64,000 bases of DNA from Nannocystis sp. RBIL2 (GTDB lineage: Bacteria > Myxococcota_A > Polyangia > Nannocystales > Nannocystaceae), in contig NZ_JAPNJW010000002.1 in the NCBI RefSeq assembly GCF_026626745.1, positions 372,001 through 436,000 on the forward strand, read 5' to 3'. How positions within the stretch are numbered: the stretch's first letter is position 1; every line of letters begins with the position of its first letter. A program made the translations under genes and the position numbers. Positions 1 to 9,167 of this stretch are shown here, in pieces. The notes beneath the pieces were generated by a model. It searched no databases. It saw only the letters and a program-made list of their open reading frames with translations, and was not told where the DNA came from.

Positions 1-2227
1 CGTCGCCGTCGAGGTCGGCGAAGCGGTAGCCGAGGTCGCCGGTGAAGACCGGCTCGTCGGCGATGGCTGTCCCGAAGGACATGTCGTAGACGCGCGCCGG
101 CTGATCGATCTCGTCGACCAGCAGATCGAGCCAGCTGTCGTCGTCGAGCCGCACGACGCGGGTGCGCCCGCTGCTGCCCGGGAGGCTCTGGCTCGCCAGC
201 CGGTTCCAGCCGCCGGTCTCGGTCTGCAGCCACAGGCTCAGCAGGTTGCGGGTGGCGCCGCCGCTGCTGTCGCTCTGCTCGGCGAGGATGTCGAGCCGCT
301 CGTCGCCGTCGAAGTCGTGGAGGTCGATCTGGCTGCAGCCGCTGCGATCGATGCGGGTCGGCTCGCCCGGTGGCTCGCCGAACAGGTCGTCGACGCGCAG
401 CATGCCGACGCTGGTGCAGAGGATGGCGTCGAGCCGGCCGTCGGCGTCGAAGTCGTGGAGCGCGAACTCGACGACGCTGCCGACACCGTCGAGGGTGATG
501 GTGCGCGGCTCGTCGCCGCCGTCGTCGAACCGCAGCTGGTTGCCGGCGATGACCAGGAGGTCCTGCGGGCCGCCGTCGCCGCGGTCGACGGTGGCGACGG
601 GGCCGAGCAAGCCGGTGAACGGGCGCGAGGCGAGCTCGCTCAGGCTGCCGTCAGCGGTGAGCTCGACGTGATCGAGCCGGCTGCCGGACCCGAAGAATTG
701 CTTCAACAGCAGCTCCTGGCGGCCATCGCCGTCGCGGTCGACGACGATGACGCCGGTCAGGCCGGGGACCTCGATCAGCTCGCCTGCGACCCATTCGTCC
801 GCGGTCTCGCCGGCGATCACGAGCTGTCCGTAAGACCAGGCGACGAGCTCGCGGCCGGGGCGCTCGTCGAGCTCGCCGACGACCACTGCGTCGACGCGCG
901 GCAGCGGGGCGAGGTCGATGTCGACGACCTCGTCGACGCCGGCGCGCCACAGCTGGAGGTTGGCGGTGCGATCGAGGTCGACGACGGCGTCGGCTTCGGC
1001 GGCGGGGACGACGGCGATCTCGTCGTGGCCGTCGTCGTCGAGGTCGAGCGGGAAGGCGCGCCGGGCCGGTCCGGTCTCCCACCGCGGCGCGAGCGAGAAG
1101 CCGGGGGCATCGGGGACGACCCGCCCGAGCTCGCGCCCCGAGCGGCTGGCGTAGACGAGCTCCGCCCGGCCGTCGCCGTCGAGGTCGCCGGCGGCGAGGG
1201 CCGCGGCCCGCTCACGCGTGGCCCCGACCTGATCGACGCCGCGCCGCAGGTCGAGGCGCTGCATCGTAGATGTCTGATGGGACAGGACGTAAAGGACATG
1301 TCCTCCGGTACCGTCGGCGACCGCGGCCAGCGCCCGCGGGTCCGGATCGGTGGGCCAGCTGGCGCGCGCGCGCAGGCGGCCGGCGCCGTCGCCGTAGAGG
1401 ACGCTGACTGCGTCGGCGAGGGCGTCGGCGGTGGCGAGGTCCTGGGCGCCGTCGCCGTTGAAGTCACCGGCGACGACGGCGAACGGGGCGACACCGACGG
1501 GGTGCCGCGGGCCGAGCGAGAGGCCGCCGGCGCCGTCGCCGACGACGAGCTGGACCGCGGCCTCTTCGGCGAGGGCGACTGCGAGGTCGCGCCGGCCGTC
1601 GCCGTCGAAGTCACCGTCGGCCAGAGCGACGGGGCCGAGGCCGACCTCGAGCGCGACGAACGGCTTGAGGTCGAGCAGGACGCCGAGGCTGTGCGCGTCG
1701 CGGTGGAGGGTGACGATCTCCGCGGGGCCGCGGCCGTCGAGGTCGACCGCGCGCGGCGCGGTGGGCCCGGGCACGAGGGTGGGATGGAGCCGGGCCGGCG
1801 CGAGCTCGCGGGCGCCGCGGTTGCGCAGGACGGCGACTGCGTCGTCGTCGGGGGCGGCGGTGACGACGTCGAGGCGGCCGTCGCCGTCGAGGTCGACGAG
1901 CGCGAGGCCGTCGATCGCGGCGGCCACCGACCAGGTCGTGGCTGTCCCCGAGGACATGTCCTTGCCGCCCCAGACGACCGTGATGGCGCCGGCGTCGGGG
2001 CTGGCGGCGACGAGGTCGGCGACGCCGTCACCGTCGAGGTCGGCGACCTCCACTGCCTCGGGGGCGAAGCCCCAGCGCGAGGCCACTGCAGCGCCGAGGT
2101 CGAGGCAACGGCCGCCGAACAGGCGATGGCCGCCGTCGCAGGCGTCGTCGCGGACGCAGGCGAGCGCGCCGGCGCACGCCGCGAGGCCGAACCACACGAA
2201 GACCGAGGGGCGCATCAACCCGAGCAT
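1..2227 (-). CDS. FG-GAP/VCBS repeat lipoprotein, 3' end cut by window edge
   Basis: Reading from the ATG at 2227 the frame stays open to base 1 (742 codons seen), so the C-terminus lies outside the window. The N-terminus has a hydrophobic stretch with Cys residues (FGLAACAGALAC) typical of a lipoprotein or secretion signal; an in-frame ATG at 2215 is an alternative start. The rest is a chain of FG-GAP/VCBS units with Ca-binding loops of the type DLDGDGxxD, spaced about 50-60 residues apart, expected to fold as an extracellular beta-propeller. It is a clear paralog of the protein encoded at 3732-7016; both share phrases such as LRRGVD/PRRGVV and GTATTWS/GTATSWS. Role unknown; surface binding or adhesion is a guess. 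Other frames here give only Ser/Ala/Arg-rich nonsense. Confidence 0.88.
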   Translation of the reverse strand, partial: MLGLMRPSVFVWFGLAACAGALACVRDDACDGGHRLFGGRCLDLGAAVASRWGFAPEAVEVADLDGDGVADLVAASPDAGAITVVWGGKDMSSGTATTWSVAAAIDGLALVDLDGDGRLDVVTAAPDDDAVAVLRNRGARELAPARLHPTLVPGPTAPRAVDLDGRGPAEIVTLHRDAHSLGVLLDLKPFVALEVGLGPVALADGDFDGDGRRDLAVALAEEAAVQLVVGDGAGGLSLGPRHPVGVAPFAVVAGDFNGDGAQDLATADALADAVSVLYGDGAGRLRARASWPTDPDPRALAAVADGTGGHVLYVLSHQTSTMQRLDLRRGVDQVGATRERAAALAAGDLDGDGRAELVYASRSGRELGRVVPDAPGFSLAPRWETGPARRAFPLDLDDDGHDEIAVVPAAEADAVVDLDRTANLQLWRAGVDEVVDIDLAPLPRVDAVVVGELDERPGRELVAWSYGQLVIAGETADEWVAGELIEVPGLTGVIVVDRDGDGRQELLLKQFFGSGSRLDHVELTADGSLSELASRPFTGLLGPVATVDRGDGGPQDLLVIAGNQLRFDDGGDEPRTITLDGVGSVVEFALHDFDADGRLDAILCTSVGMLRVDDLFGEPPGEPTRIDRSGCSQIDLHDFDGDERLDILAEQSDSSGGATRNLLSLWLQTETGGWNRLASQSLPGSSGRTRVVRLDDDSWLDLLVDEIDQPARVYDMSFGTAIADEPVFTGDLGYRFADLDGD
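63..86. repeat. Intragenic 14-nt-period decamer repeat (2 units)
   Basis: Cores begin at 66 (gctg) and 80 (catg), 14 nt apart, in the form TGTCC-cgaa-GGACATG. They encode part of VYDMSFGTAIADEP in the FG-GAP protein. The paralog carries a pair at the matching place (4822-4845). Confidence 0.75.
1266..1303. repeat. Intragenic 14-nt-period decamer repeat (3 units)
   Basis: Cores at 1269 (gatg), 1283 (cagg) and 1297 (catg), exactly 14 nt apart. They lie inside the FG-GAP gene, where they encode the end of a repeat unit (VLYVLSHQTST). Three units are 42 nt, a whole number of codons. Confidence 0.8.
1938..1961. repeat. Intragenic 14-nt-period decamer repeat (2 units)
   Basis: Cores at 1941 (gctg) and 1955 (catg); the sequence reads CTGTCC-ccga-GGACATGTCC. 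It encodes GKDMSSGTATTW in the FG-GAP protein. The paralog has a pair at the equivalent position, 6697-6720. Confidence 0.8.
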
Positions 2228-2598
2228 CACGAGAGCACTGCCCGGGGCGGGTTGTAAAGCGCTGCGTCGGACGGGCTTCGGACCGCGAGGGCCGGCGCGG
2301 GGCTCGCCGGTCGTGGTCCCCGGTATGGCGAGAGCGACGCGGTCCTGGCTGGAGCGGCGTCCGGGCGCGTCCGAAGGCCCGCCGAGGCGAGCGCGGTCGA
2401 GGTCCGTTGCTGCTGGAGCCGTGCGCGGCGGCGCGCCGAACGGGCTGTGGTCGTCACACCTGTCTGGATCGACACGTCGGCCGGCGACGGGCGCCGCGGC
2501 GAAGCGTCAGGGGGGCGCGAGCAGTTCGGCCTCGCGCTCGGAGGGTCTCGTGGGGGCTGTTCCATCGGACAGGTGACGAGCGCGGCAGAGGGCATCCA
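2228..2598. other. Intergenic stretch without a convincing gene
   Basis: This is the upstream region of the first FG-GAP gene. All open frames here are Arg/Ser/Pro-rich and look like antisense artefacts. A weak decamer-like site (ggacaggtga near 2567) precedes the array that starts at 2599. Any promoter for the FG-GAP gene should lie here, but I could not pick one out. Confidence 0.5.
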
Positions 2599-2650
2599 GG
2601 ACATGATTCATCGGACATGCCTCATCGGACATGTACGATCGGGCATGCCT
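2599..2650. repeat. Array of four palindromic decamers, 14-nt period
   Basis: CATG cores at 2602, 2616, 2630 and 2644 are spaced exactly 14 nt, each flanked by purines on the left and mostly pyrimidines on the right (for example GGACATGCCT, GGGCATGCCT). The last decamer touches the stop codon of the zincin lipoprotein gene (2650-2652 on the minus strand). The array sits downstream of that gene and upstream of the first FG-GAP gene. Confidence 0.9.
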
Positions 2651-3735
2651 CAGCGCGGGGTCGGGTCGTCGACGCGGGTGATCGACCAGGCGACGCGGGT
2701 GTCGACGGTCGTGAGGCCGTGGAGCCGCAGGGCGTGCCGGCCGGCGCGCAGCTCGACGCGGGCCATATCGGTGGTCTCGTGCACGGCAGGCTCGTCGTCG
2801 CAGCGGCCGCAGCCGACCACGCTCAGCGTGTGGAAGCCGGACAGGTCGCTCTCGCCGACGCGCGGGTCGGTGACGATCTCGAGCTCGTACGTGCCGTCCT
2901 CCGGGACGTCGATGCTGCGCAGGATCAGCAGGGAGTCGCGCCCGAACGGGCCGAGCGCGTCGGGCTCGTCGGCGGCGATGCGACGGTACTCGGCGTGGTG
3001 CCGGCCGTCCCAGGCGATCCGCGGGGCGTCGCACTCCATGATCTTGCGATCGTAGGCGAGGTGCGGGCACCGCTCGCGCTCGGCAATGAACTCGGCGACG
3101 CTGTCGGCCAGCGAGACGCCGAAGTAATTGCGGAACACGCGATCGATGCCCGAGCGCGAGGCGAGCAGCGGGAAGTGGGGCAGCGCCGCCTGGAATTTGG
3201 CGGGGCCGTGGCGATCGAGGAGGTAAGCGACGAAGGCCCCGGCGTCGTCGTAGCTGAGGCCGAACCACAGGACCGCGAGCAGCGAGGACCAGATGTCGCG
3301 GCTCGTGATCATGGTGGGCCGCATGTCGTAGACGCCGCCGCCGAGGCCCTCGTAGGCGACGGCGAAGCCCTCGGCGAAGAAGCTCGAGGTGTCGAAGCCG
3401 AACAGGTGGACGAGCTCGTGGTCGAGCACCGCCTCGCGAGAGTAGATGGTGTCGAAGACGGTGCAGGCGGAGACCTCGCGCGGGCACGGCGAGAGGTCGA
3501 CGAAGTCCTCGGCGGTCAGCCAGTAGTAGGTGAAGCGATCGTCGCCGGTCGGCGCCGGGACGCCCGTCTCGGCGGCCATGCGCGCGACGAACAGGTCCAT
3601 GTGCGCGAGGTTGCCGGCGCACGGCCCGAGGCCCGGGCTCGCGGCGATCCGGACGTGCTGGCCCTCGAGGCTGGGCTCGGGCAGGCGGTCGCAGGCGGCC
3701 AGAAGCGCGAGCAAGGAGAGGAGACGGACGGTCAC
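2650..3735 (-). CDS. Zincin-like lipoprotein (HExxH)
   Basis: 361 residues if started at the GTG at 3735, whose GTGA overlaps the TGA of the upstream FG-GAP gene by 4 nt, so translation is probably coupled. The first residues form a short lipoprotein signal ending LLALLAAC. The middle carries LDHELVHLFGF followed by FFAEGFAVAYEG; HELVH plus a downstream Glu is the gluzincin arrangement of a zinc metallopeptidase. The C-terminal part is beta-rich with several Cys and may be a jelly-roll type domain. The substrate is unknown. Coupling to a propeller lipoprotein suggests the two work together at the cell surface. The family assignment beyond a zincin-like fold is uncertain. Confidence 0.85.
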   Translation of the reverse strand: MTVRLLSLLALLAACDRLPEPSLEGQHVRIAASPGLGPCAGNLAHMDLFVARMAAETGVPAPTGDDRFTYYWLTAEDFVDLSPCPREVSACTVFDTIYSREAVLDHELVHLFGFDTSSFFAEGFAVAYEGLGGGVYDMRPTMITSRDIWSSLLAVLWFGLSYDDAGAFVAYLLDRHGPAKFQAALPHFPLLASRSGIDRVFRNYFGVSLADSVAEFIAERERCPHLAYDRKIMECDAPRIAWDGRHHAEYRRIAADEPDALGPFGRDSLLILRSIDVPEDGTYELEIVTDPRVGESDLSGFHTLSVVGCGRCDDEPAVHETTDMARVELRAGRHALRLHGLTTVDTRVAWSITRVDDPTPR

Positions 3736-6700
3736 GGCAGCTGCCTCACGATGGTCAAGGATCCGGTGCCCCATCCGATGAGGTCGCGCAGGCCGTCGTC
3801 GTCGACGTCGCGGACCCGCATGATCTGGGAGCCGCCGGGCACGGGGTAGCGGTCGAAGCGGAAGCCGCCGTCGCGGTAGCGGCCGACGTGCACTGCGTCG
3901 TCGTTGCCGGCGACCAGCAGATCGAGCTCGCCGTCGCCGTCCATGTCGGCGATGTCGACGCTCCTCGCGCCGTTGAAGATCGCTTGCGGCGGCGCGGCCG
4001 TCACGCCGCCGCGAAGCCACAGGAGCTGCTGCTGGAACCCAGGGGGCGCGCTGATGAGGAGGACGACGGCCGCCATGTCGGGCCGGCCGTCGCGATCGAG
4101 GTCGCCGACGGCGAAGTCGTACGGGTTCACTTCGGTCCACCGGCGAGGCGCTTGGAAGCGGCCGTCGCCGAGGCCAGAGGCCACGTCGAGTCCGAAGCTG
4201 TAGGACAGCAGATCGAGGCGGCCGTCGCCGTCGAGCTCGATGAGCCCGCCGACGTTGAAGGACTCGCCGAGCTCGAGCTCGTCCCAGCGAGCCTCGGCGA
4301 AGCCGCCCTCGACTCCGCGGAGATTCGCGGTGCGCCGGACCGTCTTGCCCCCGACGCCCCCGGCCGGGCCGACGGGACCGCCGGCGAGGGCCTCGACGGG
4401 GCCGACGACGAAGAGGTCGAGGCGGCCGTCGCCGTCGAGATCGCCGGGGAAGAAGTTGACGAACCGCTGCGAGGGGAAGCGGAGCAACCGCTGCAGACGG
4501 GGCTCGCCGTCCTCGAGATCGACGCGGACCAGCTCGGTGTGGTCCTGGGCGAGCGAGCGGAGGGTGAGGACGAGCTCCTCGGCGGGGTCGTCGTCGAGCT
4601 GGAAGGCCAGGACCTGCAGGCTCGCGACATCGGCGGCGAGGAAGTCGCTCTGCAGCTCGGTCGGCCCGAACCCGCCGTCGCCGTCGCCGAAAGCGAAGCC
4701 GTGACGGCTGGCGCCGGAGAACAGGCCGGAGTGGAGGAACAGGTCGATGGCACCGTCGCCGTCGAAGTCGCCGGGCTCGGCGCCGAATCCGCTGCTGAGC
4801 CGGGTGCGCGGGCGAGCGGCAATGGCTGGCCCGAGGGACATGTCCTCGGCGACCAATTCGGATCTCGAGCTGTGACGCAGGAGAGCCAGCCGGCCGCCGC
4901 CTCGTTGGATCAGACGCGGAGCTCCGAACGCCTCGGTCACGGCCCGGGAGGCGAGCTCGCGCCAGGCGTGGTCGTCGCGGAGCCACGGGGTCAGGACCAC
5001 GCGCTGGACACCGCTGGCCGGACCGTCGGTGCTCAGGGCGACGACCTCGGTGCGCCGGCCGTCGCCATCGAGGTCGAAGAGGGCGAGGCGCTCGCAGCCG
5101 AGCGGGTCGAGCACGACCGGAGCGCCCGGCGAGGGCCCGAACAGGTCGGGCATGAGGACGAGCCCCGGGTTGGCGCACACCATGGCGTCGCGCCGCGGGT
5201 GCTCACCGGGGACGAGGAGGAGGTCGACTGTGCGGGCGCTCGCCGGCGAATCGATCCGCCGCGGGGCGTCGAGCTGCAGGTCCTCGATCAGCAGCATCGA
5301 GTCGGAAAGATGGACGACGAGGTCGGTGCGGCCGTCGCCGGCGAGATCGACCGCGGACAGGCCGACCGGGAAATCATCGAGCGAGACCTCGCTCTCGACG
5401 GCGAGGGCGCCGTCGGACCCGAGGTGCAGGGCCTGGAGCGAGAGGTTGTCGGCGAACACGAGGCGGTCCCGATCGGCGGCGTGGACGACGGCGTACGCTC
5501 GCGGCTCGCTGGGCTGCAGCGCGGGCACGCCGGGGGCGAAGGTGCCGTCGGGGAGACCGCGGAGGACGGCGATCGTGCGGCCATCCCACAGCACGAGATC
5601 GTTGCGGTCGTCGCCGTCGAAGTCGGCCGCGACCGCGCCGCGCAGCGGACCGCCGAGGTTCGAGTCGAGCTCGAGGTCGAGCGCCTCCGACCCGCGCGCG
5701 ACCTCGAGGGTGCGCGACGGCGGATCCTCGGGATCGATCGGCGCGGACGGATCGGGCTCGGGCTGCTCCTGGAGATCGATGAGCAGCTCGTCGACGCCGT
5801 CGGCGTCGATGTCGAGCGGGACAGTGCCGCCGGTGCGCTGGCGCTGCCACAGCGGCTCGACGTGCAGACCGCGGGCGGGCACGAGCTCGCCGAGGCCGGC
5901 GGCGAAGCCGGCGTAGAGGAGCGAGTCGCGGCCGTCGCCGTCGAGGTCGCCGACCAGCAGGTGGTTCGGCTGCGCGGGCGGAGTACCGGTGAGGACGACG
6001 CCGCGGCGGGGATCGATCCGCTGGATGTTGCCTGTCTGATCGGACAGGACGAAAAGGGCAGGTTGCCCGTCATCGCCGGGCGCGACGGTGAGGCCGTGCG
6101 GCTCGGGATCGATCGGCCAGCGGCTGCGCGCGCGCAGGCGGCCCTGGCCGTCGCCGTGCAGGATGGTGACGTCGTCGGCGAGCACGTCGAGGGTCGCGAG
6201 ATCGATCGCGCCGTCGCGGTCGAGATCGGCGGCGACGACCGCAGTGGGCGCGAGGCTCACTGCGTGACGCGGGCCGGTCACGAGGCCGCCGTGACCGTCG
6301 CCGAGCAGCACCTGGACCGCGCCGGCGTCGGCGACTGCGACCGCGACGTCGAGGTGGCCGTCGCTATCGAGGTCGGCGATCGCCAGGTCGCGCGCGCCGG
6401 TCCCGACGCTGACGGGAGGATCGGCGACGAGCCCGCGGACGACCGTCACGGCGCCGGCGGTCTCGCTCACGACCACGAGCTCGGAGGGACCGGCGGCGTC
6501 GAGATCGGCGGCGACGAGGCGGCGCGGGCCGTCGCCGACGGCGATCCGCTCGGGCTCGGCCAGCGCCCGCCCGCCCTGGCCGCGGAGGACGACGATCTCG
6601 GCGCGGCCGGGCAGGGCGGTGGCGACGTCGAGGCGGCCGTCGCCGTCGAGGTCGGCGACCGCGAGGTCCTGCGTGGAGCTGCCGATCGACCAACTCGTGG

Positions 6701-7016
6701 CTGTCCCATCGAACATGTCCTGAACGCCACGCGCATCGGCGCGGCCCCAGAACACGCCGACTGTGCCGCGGGCGCCGCCGCCGACGACGAGGTCGGGGCG
6801 GCCGTCGCCGTCGAGATCGGCCACGACCGTGGCGTTGGCGGTGAGGCTCCAGGTGTAGGTGCGCGCGCCCGCGAGATCGAGGCACAGCGCGCCGGCCCCC
6901 GTGCGGGCGCACGGATCGGCGGGCTGACAGGCGAGAGCGAGCGCGCCGAGCCCGAGCGCGCTCACGAGCCTGGTCCACGGCGATACCCCGCGTCGGGCGC
7001 GTCGATCCGCTTCCAT
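3732..7016 (-). CDS. FG-GAP/VCBS repeat lipoprotein, complete paralog
   Basis: 1094 residues from the ATG at 7016. The signal ends LGALALAC, a good lipobox. The body holds a long series of FG-GAP/VCBS units with loops such as VADLDGDGRPDL and VDLAGDGRTDL, the Ca-binding pattern of extracellular propellers. It resembles the truncated protein at 1-2227 over its whole length, so the two arose by tandem duplication, with the zincin gene now between them. The stop overlaps the zincin start by 4 nt. Three 14-nt-period repeat sites occur in the gene, at the same places as in the paralog. The frame remains open upstream of 7016, but the sequence there is low-complexity Arg/Pro and lacks a signal peptide. 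Confidence 0.9.
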   Translation of the reverse strand: MEADRRARRGVSPWTRLVSALGLGALALACQPADPCARTGAGALCLDLAGARTYTWSLTANATVVADLDGDGRPDLVVGGGARGTVGVFWGRADARGVQDMFDGTATSWSIGSSTQDLAVADLDGDGRLDVATALPGRAEIVVLRGQGGRALAEPERIAVGDGPRRLVAADLDAAGPSELVVVSETAGAVTVVRGLVADPPVSVGTGARDLAIADLDSDGHLDVAVAVADAGAVQVLLGDGHGGLVTGPRHAVSLAPTAVVAADLDRDGAIDLATLDVLADDVTILHGDGQGRLRARSRWPIDPEPHGLTVAPGDDGQPALFVLSDQTGNIQRIDPRRGVVLTGTPPAQPNHLLVGDLDGDGRDSLLYAGFAAGLGELVPARGLHVEPLWQRQRTGGTVPLDIDADGVDELLIDLQEQPEPDPSAPIDPEDPPSRTLEVARGSEALDLELDSNLGGPLRGAVAADFDGDDRNDLVLWDGRTIAVLRGLPDGTFAPGVPALQPSEPRAYAVVHAADRDRLVFADNLSLQALHLGSDGALAVESEVSLDDFPVGLSAVDLAGDGRTDLVVHLSDSMLLIEDLQLDAPRRIDSPASARTVDLLLVPGEHPRRDAMVCANPGLVLMPDLFGPSPGAPVVLDPLGCERLALFDLDGDGRRTEVVALSTDGPASGVQRVVLTPWLRDDHAWRELASRAVTEAFGAPRLIQRGGGRLALLRHSSRSELVAEDMSLGPAIAARPRTRLSSGFGAEPGDFDGDGAIDLFLHSGLFSGASRHGFAFGDGDGGFGPTELQSDFLAADVASLQVLAFQLDDDPAEELVLTLRSLAQDHTELVRVDLEDGEPRLQRLLRFPSQRFVNFFPGDLDGDGRLDLFVVGPVEALAGGPVGPAGGVGGKTVRRTANLRGVEGGFAEARWDELELGESFNVGGLIELDGDGRLDLLSYSFGLDVASGLGDGRFQAPRRWTEVNPYDFAVGDLDRDGRPDMAAVVLLISAPPGFQQQLLWLRGGVTAAPPQAIFNGARSVDIADMDGDGELDLLVAGNDDAVHVGRYRDGGFRFDRYPVPGGSQIMRVRDVDDDGLRDLIGWGTGSLTIVRQLP
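4822..4845. repeat. Intragenic 14-nt-period decamer repeat (2 units)
   Basis: Cores at 4825 (gctg) and 4839 (catg); the second decamer is GGACATGTCC with a gag-type spacer. It encodes AEDMSLGPAIAARP, matching the site at 63-86 in the paralog. Confidence 0.75.
6028..6065. repeat. Intragenic 14-nt-period decamer repeat (3 units)
   Basis: Cores at 6031 (cctg), 6045 (cagg) and 6059 (cagg), 14 nt apart. Encodes FVLSDQTGNIQ, the counterpart of the three-unit site at 1266-1303 in the paralog. Confidence 0.75.
6697..6720. repeat. Intragenic 14-nt-period decamer repeat (2 units)
   Basis: Cores at 6700 (gctg) and 6714 (catg): CTGTCC-catc-GAACATGTCC. Encodes VQDMFDGTATSW, the counterpart of 1938-1961 in the paralog. 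Confidence 0.75.
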
Positions 7017-7322
7017 CACGTCAGCGACGATCAGAACCGTAGCGCGCTCGGAGCATTCCCGCCGCTGCTCACGAGGCGCGGGCCCAGTGCGGTAGACGCC
7101 TGAACTGCAGGTCGGGAGACGGCGCCGGCCCGCTGCCGCGGTCGAAAGGAAGCGGAAGACGGCCAGGAGCGGGTGGATGCGCGAACCGCAGGCGAGTGCG
7201 GGGAGCGCGTGATGCCGCGGATGGAGAGGCCCTGGAGGCATCGGGCACGCCCCTGAGTGCACCTCGACTTCTCTTGTAGCGCGAAAGCGCCCCGGGCATG
7301 ATGACGGGTGGAGGTGTCTGTC
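7017..7322. other. Divergent intergenic region
   Basis: About 300 nt separate the start of the second FG-GAP gene (minus strand) from the SpoIID-domain gene (plus strand). It must hold promoters for both directions, but no standard box stands out. A GGAGGT ribosome binding site lies at 7311-7316, just before the ATG at 7323. No 14-nt repeat array was seen. Confidence 0.5.
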
Positions 7323-9167
7323 ATGACCCGCGCCCCGTTCGTCGTGCTGCTGTCGCTCTCGGCCTGTGATCCCGCGCAGCCGGACGGGGAGGTGGCGCGG
7401 ACCGAGGTCCTGGATGGCCTTTCGGACCTGTCGGAACAGCCAGGCGCGCCGCGCGGCATGGCGCCCACGAAGGACAAGGGCTCGCCGCTGCCCGAGCCGC
7501 TGGCGGCCGTGCCGACGCCGATCGGCCAGGCCTACTGCAACATCGTGGTCGAGGGGGTGTCGCGCGCGACCGAGACCGACTACCTGCCGCACGTGATCAC
7601 CTGCGAGAACGGCGGGGCCAACCTCGAGGCGCTCAAGGCCCAGGCGATCGCGGCCCGCTCGGTGGCCTACTACGCGATGGCCAACGACGGCCAGATCTGC
7701 GACGGCCAGGGCTGCCAGGTGTACGGCTGCGGGACCGAGCCGAAGCAGGTCGCGTACGACGCGGTGGCGGCGACTGCCGGGCAGTACCTGTCGTACAACG
7801 ACTGGCTGACGTACGCCTTCTACGTCGCGGGCGACAGCCAGCAGCCGGCGAGCTGCATCGACACCGACAACGGGACGGCGTCGGCGACCGAGAAGTGGGT
7901 GACCTTCAACGAGGGCAACACGGTCTACGACGTCGACCAGACCGAGCTCGGGTTCGTGTTCCCCGAGGACCTCAACTCGAGCGGCTACGGGCAGAACCGC
8001 GGCTGCATGTCCCAGTGGGGCGCGCGCTGCCTCGAGAACACGAAGGGCTACAAGGTCGCCGACATCCTCCGCTTCTACTACGGCGACGACATCGAGATCT
8101 TGCAGGCGCAAGGAGCGTGCGTGGTGCCGCCGAACACGCCGGCCGAGGGCACGCTCGACGCGGCCGACTGCGCGGCGGGGGTCCAGGGCTGGGCGTGGGA
8201 CCCGGATCAGAAGGACACGCCGGTCGACGCGATCGTCAGCTTCATGGCGCCGCACGGCGATCCCAACGCGATCGAGGTGACGGTGAAGGCGGACCAGCAC
8301 CGCGACGACCTGTGCCAGGTGCTGGGCTCGTGTGCGCACGGGCTGTCGCTGGGGCTCCCGCGCAGTCTGCTCGACGGCGCGTCGCACCCGGTCTACGTGT
8401 ACGGGGTCGACCTCGGCGGCGACGAGCCGACGCAGCTCGACGGCAGTCCGCTGCAATTCGCCTGCGCGCCGCCGGAGCTGCCGCCAGGGGTGCGCCGCCA
8501 CGTGCCCGATCCGGCGGCGCTGGAGGCGTGGTCGCTGTCGACGCTGTGGCAGATGGCCAAGGTCGACGACGCGACGCTGAACGCGATCCCCGAGTGGCAG
8601 GCGATCGCCGGCGCGCCGGCGCTGGTCCAGGTCGCCGGCGACCCGACGCTGTGGCTGGTCGACGTCGGCTTCCGCCGCCGGATCGCCAGCGCCGAGGTGG
8701 CGGCGGCGTGGCAGTTCGACGCCGCGACCGCGCAGACGATCCAGGCGGCTGACCTGATGGCCATGCCCCAAGGGACAGATGTGTGGCCGGCGCCGTTCCT
8801 GGTCCAGGGGACAGGTTCGGCGGTGTACATGCTCGACGATCCGCAGTGCCCGCCGGACGGCGATCCGTCCGATCCGCTGTGCCCGGTCGAGGGCGGGACC
8901 ACCGGGGGCACGGGGGGCGGCACGGGGACGGGCGGGGACGAGACCGGCAACGAGGTGCCGACCACCGACGGGATCCCCGGCAGCGGCGGCGAGCCGTCGT
9001 CGACCGGCGGCGAAGCGACCGGCCCGGCCAGCGGCGGCGCGCTGCCGCCGGGCTACGGCCAGGACGACGGCTGCCGGATCGGCGGCGCGGCGCAGGGCGG
9101 CCTGGCGCCAGGTCTGTGGGCCCTGCTCGCGCTCGCCGGCGCCCGTCGGCGCCGCAGACCGGCGTGA
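7323..9167 (+). CDS. SpoIID/LytB-domain surface protein with MYXO-CTERM-like tail
   Basis: 614 residues from the ATG at 7323, which has GGAGGT about 6 nt upstream. The signal is short and ends SLSAC (lipobox-like). Residues around 90-260 carry the SpoIID/LytB pattern: an LEALKAQAIAARSVAYY helix, then GYGQNRGCMSQWGA and a short-helix end (DILRFYYGDDIEI). SpoIID enzymes are lytic transglycosylases acting on denuded glycan; whether this copy is active is not known. The C-terminal half contains WxxDP-like modules, then a Gly/Thr-rich linker with a single Cys and GLAPGLWALLALAGARRRRR, a sorting tail of MYXO-CTERM type. Two decamer repeat pairs lie near 8759-8782 and 8795-8818. Confidence 0.85.
   Translation: MTRAPFVVLLSLSACDPAQPDGEVARTEVLDGLSDLSEQPGAPRGMAPTKDKGSPLPEPLAAVPTPIGQAYCNIVVEGVSRATETDYLPHVITCENGGANLEALKAQAIAARSVAYYAMANDGQICDGQGCQVYGCGTEPKQVAYDAVAATAGQYLSYNDWLTYAFYVAGDSQQPASCIDTDNGTASATEKWVTFNEGNTVYDVDQTELGFVFPEDLNSSGYGQNRGCMSQWGARCLENTKGYKVADILRFYYGDDIEILQAQGACVVPPNTPAEGTLDAADCAAGVQGWAWDPDQKDTPVDAIVSFMAPHGDPNAIEVTVKADQHRDDLCQVLGSCAHGLSLGLPRSLLDGASHPVYVYGVDLGGDEPTQLDGSPLQFACAPPELPPGVRRHVPDPAALEAWSLSTLWQMAKVDDATLNAIPEWQAIAGAPALVQVAGDPTLWLVDVGFRRRIASAEVAAAWQFDAATAQTIQAADLMAMPQGTDVWPAPFLVQGTGSAVYMLDDPQCPPDGDPSDPLCPVEGGTTGGTGGGTGTGGDETGNEVPTTDGIPGSGGEPSSTGGEATGPASGGALPPGYGQDDGCRIGGAAQGGLAPGLWALLALAGARRRRRPA

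Noticed and set aside
317..2257. Long plus-strand open frame of 646 codons
   Set aside because: It is antisense to the FG-GAP gene. Its Val/Glu/Ala/Gly-rich, repetitive sequence is the complement of DGDGRxD codons in GC-rich DNA. The minus strand gives real FG-GAP motifs.
3888..7103. Plus-strand open frame of 1071 codons
   Set aside because: Same reason: antisense to the second FG-GAP gene, low-complexity Ala/Val/Glu composition and no signal or domain.
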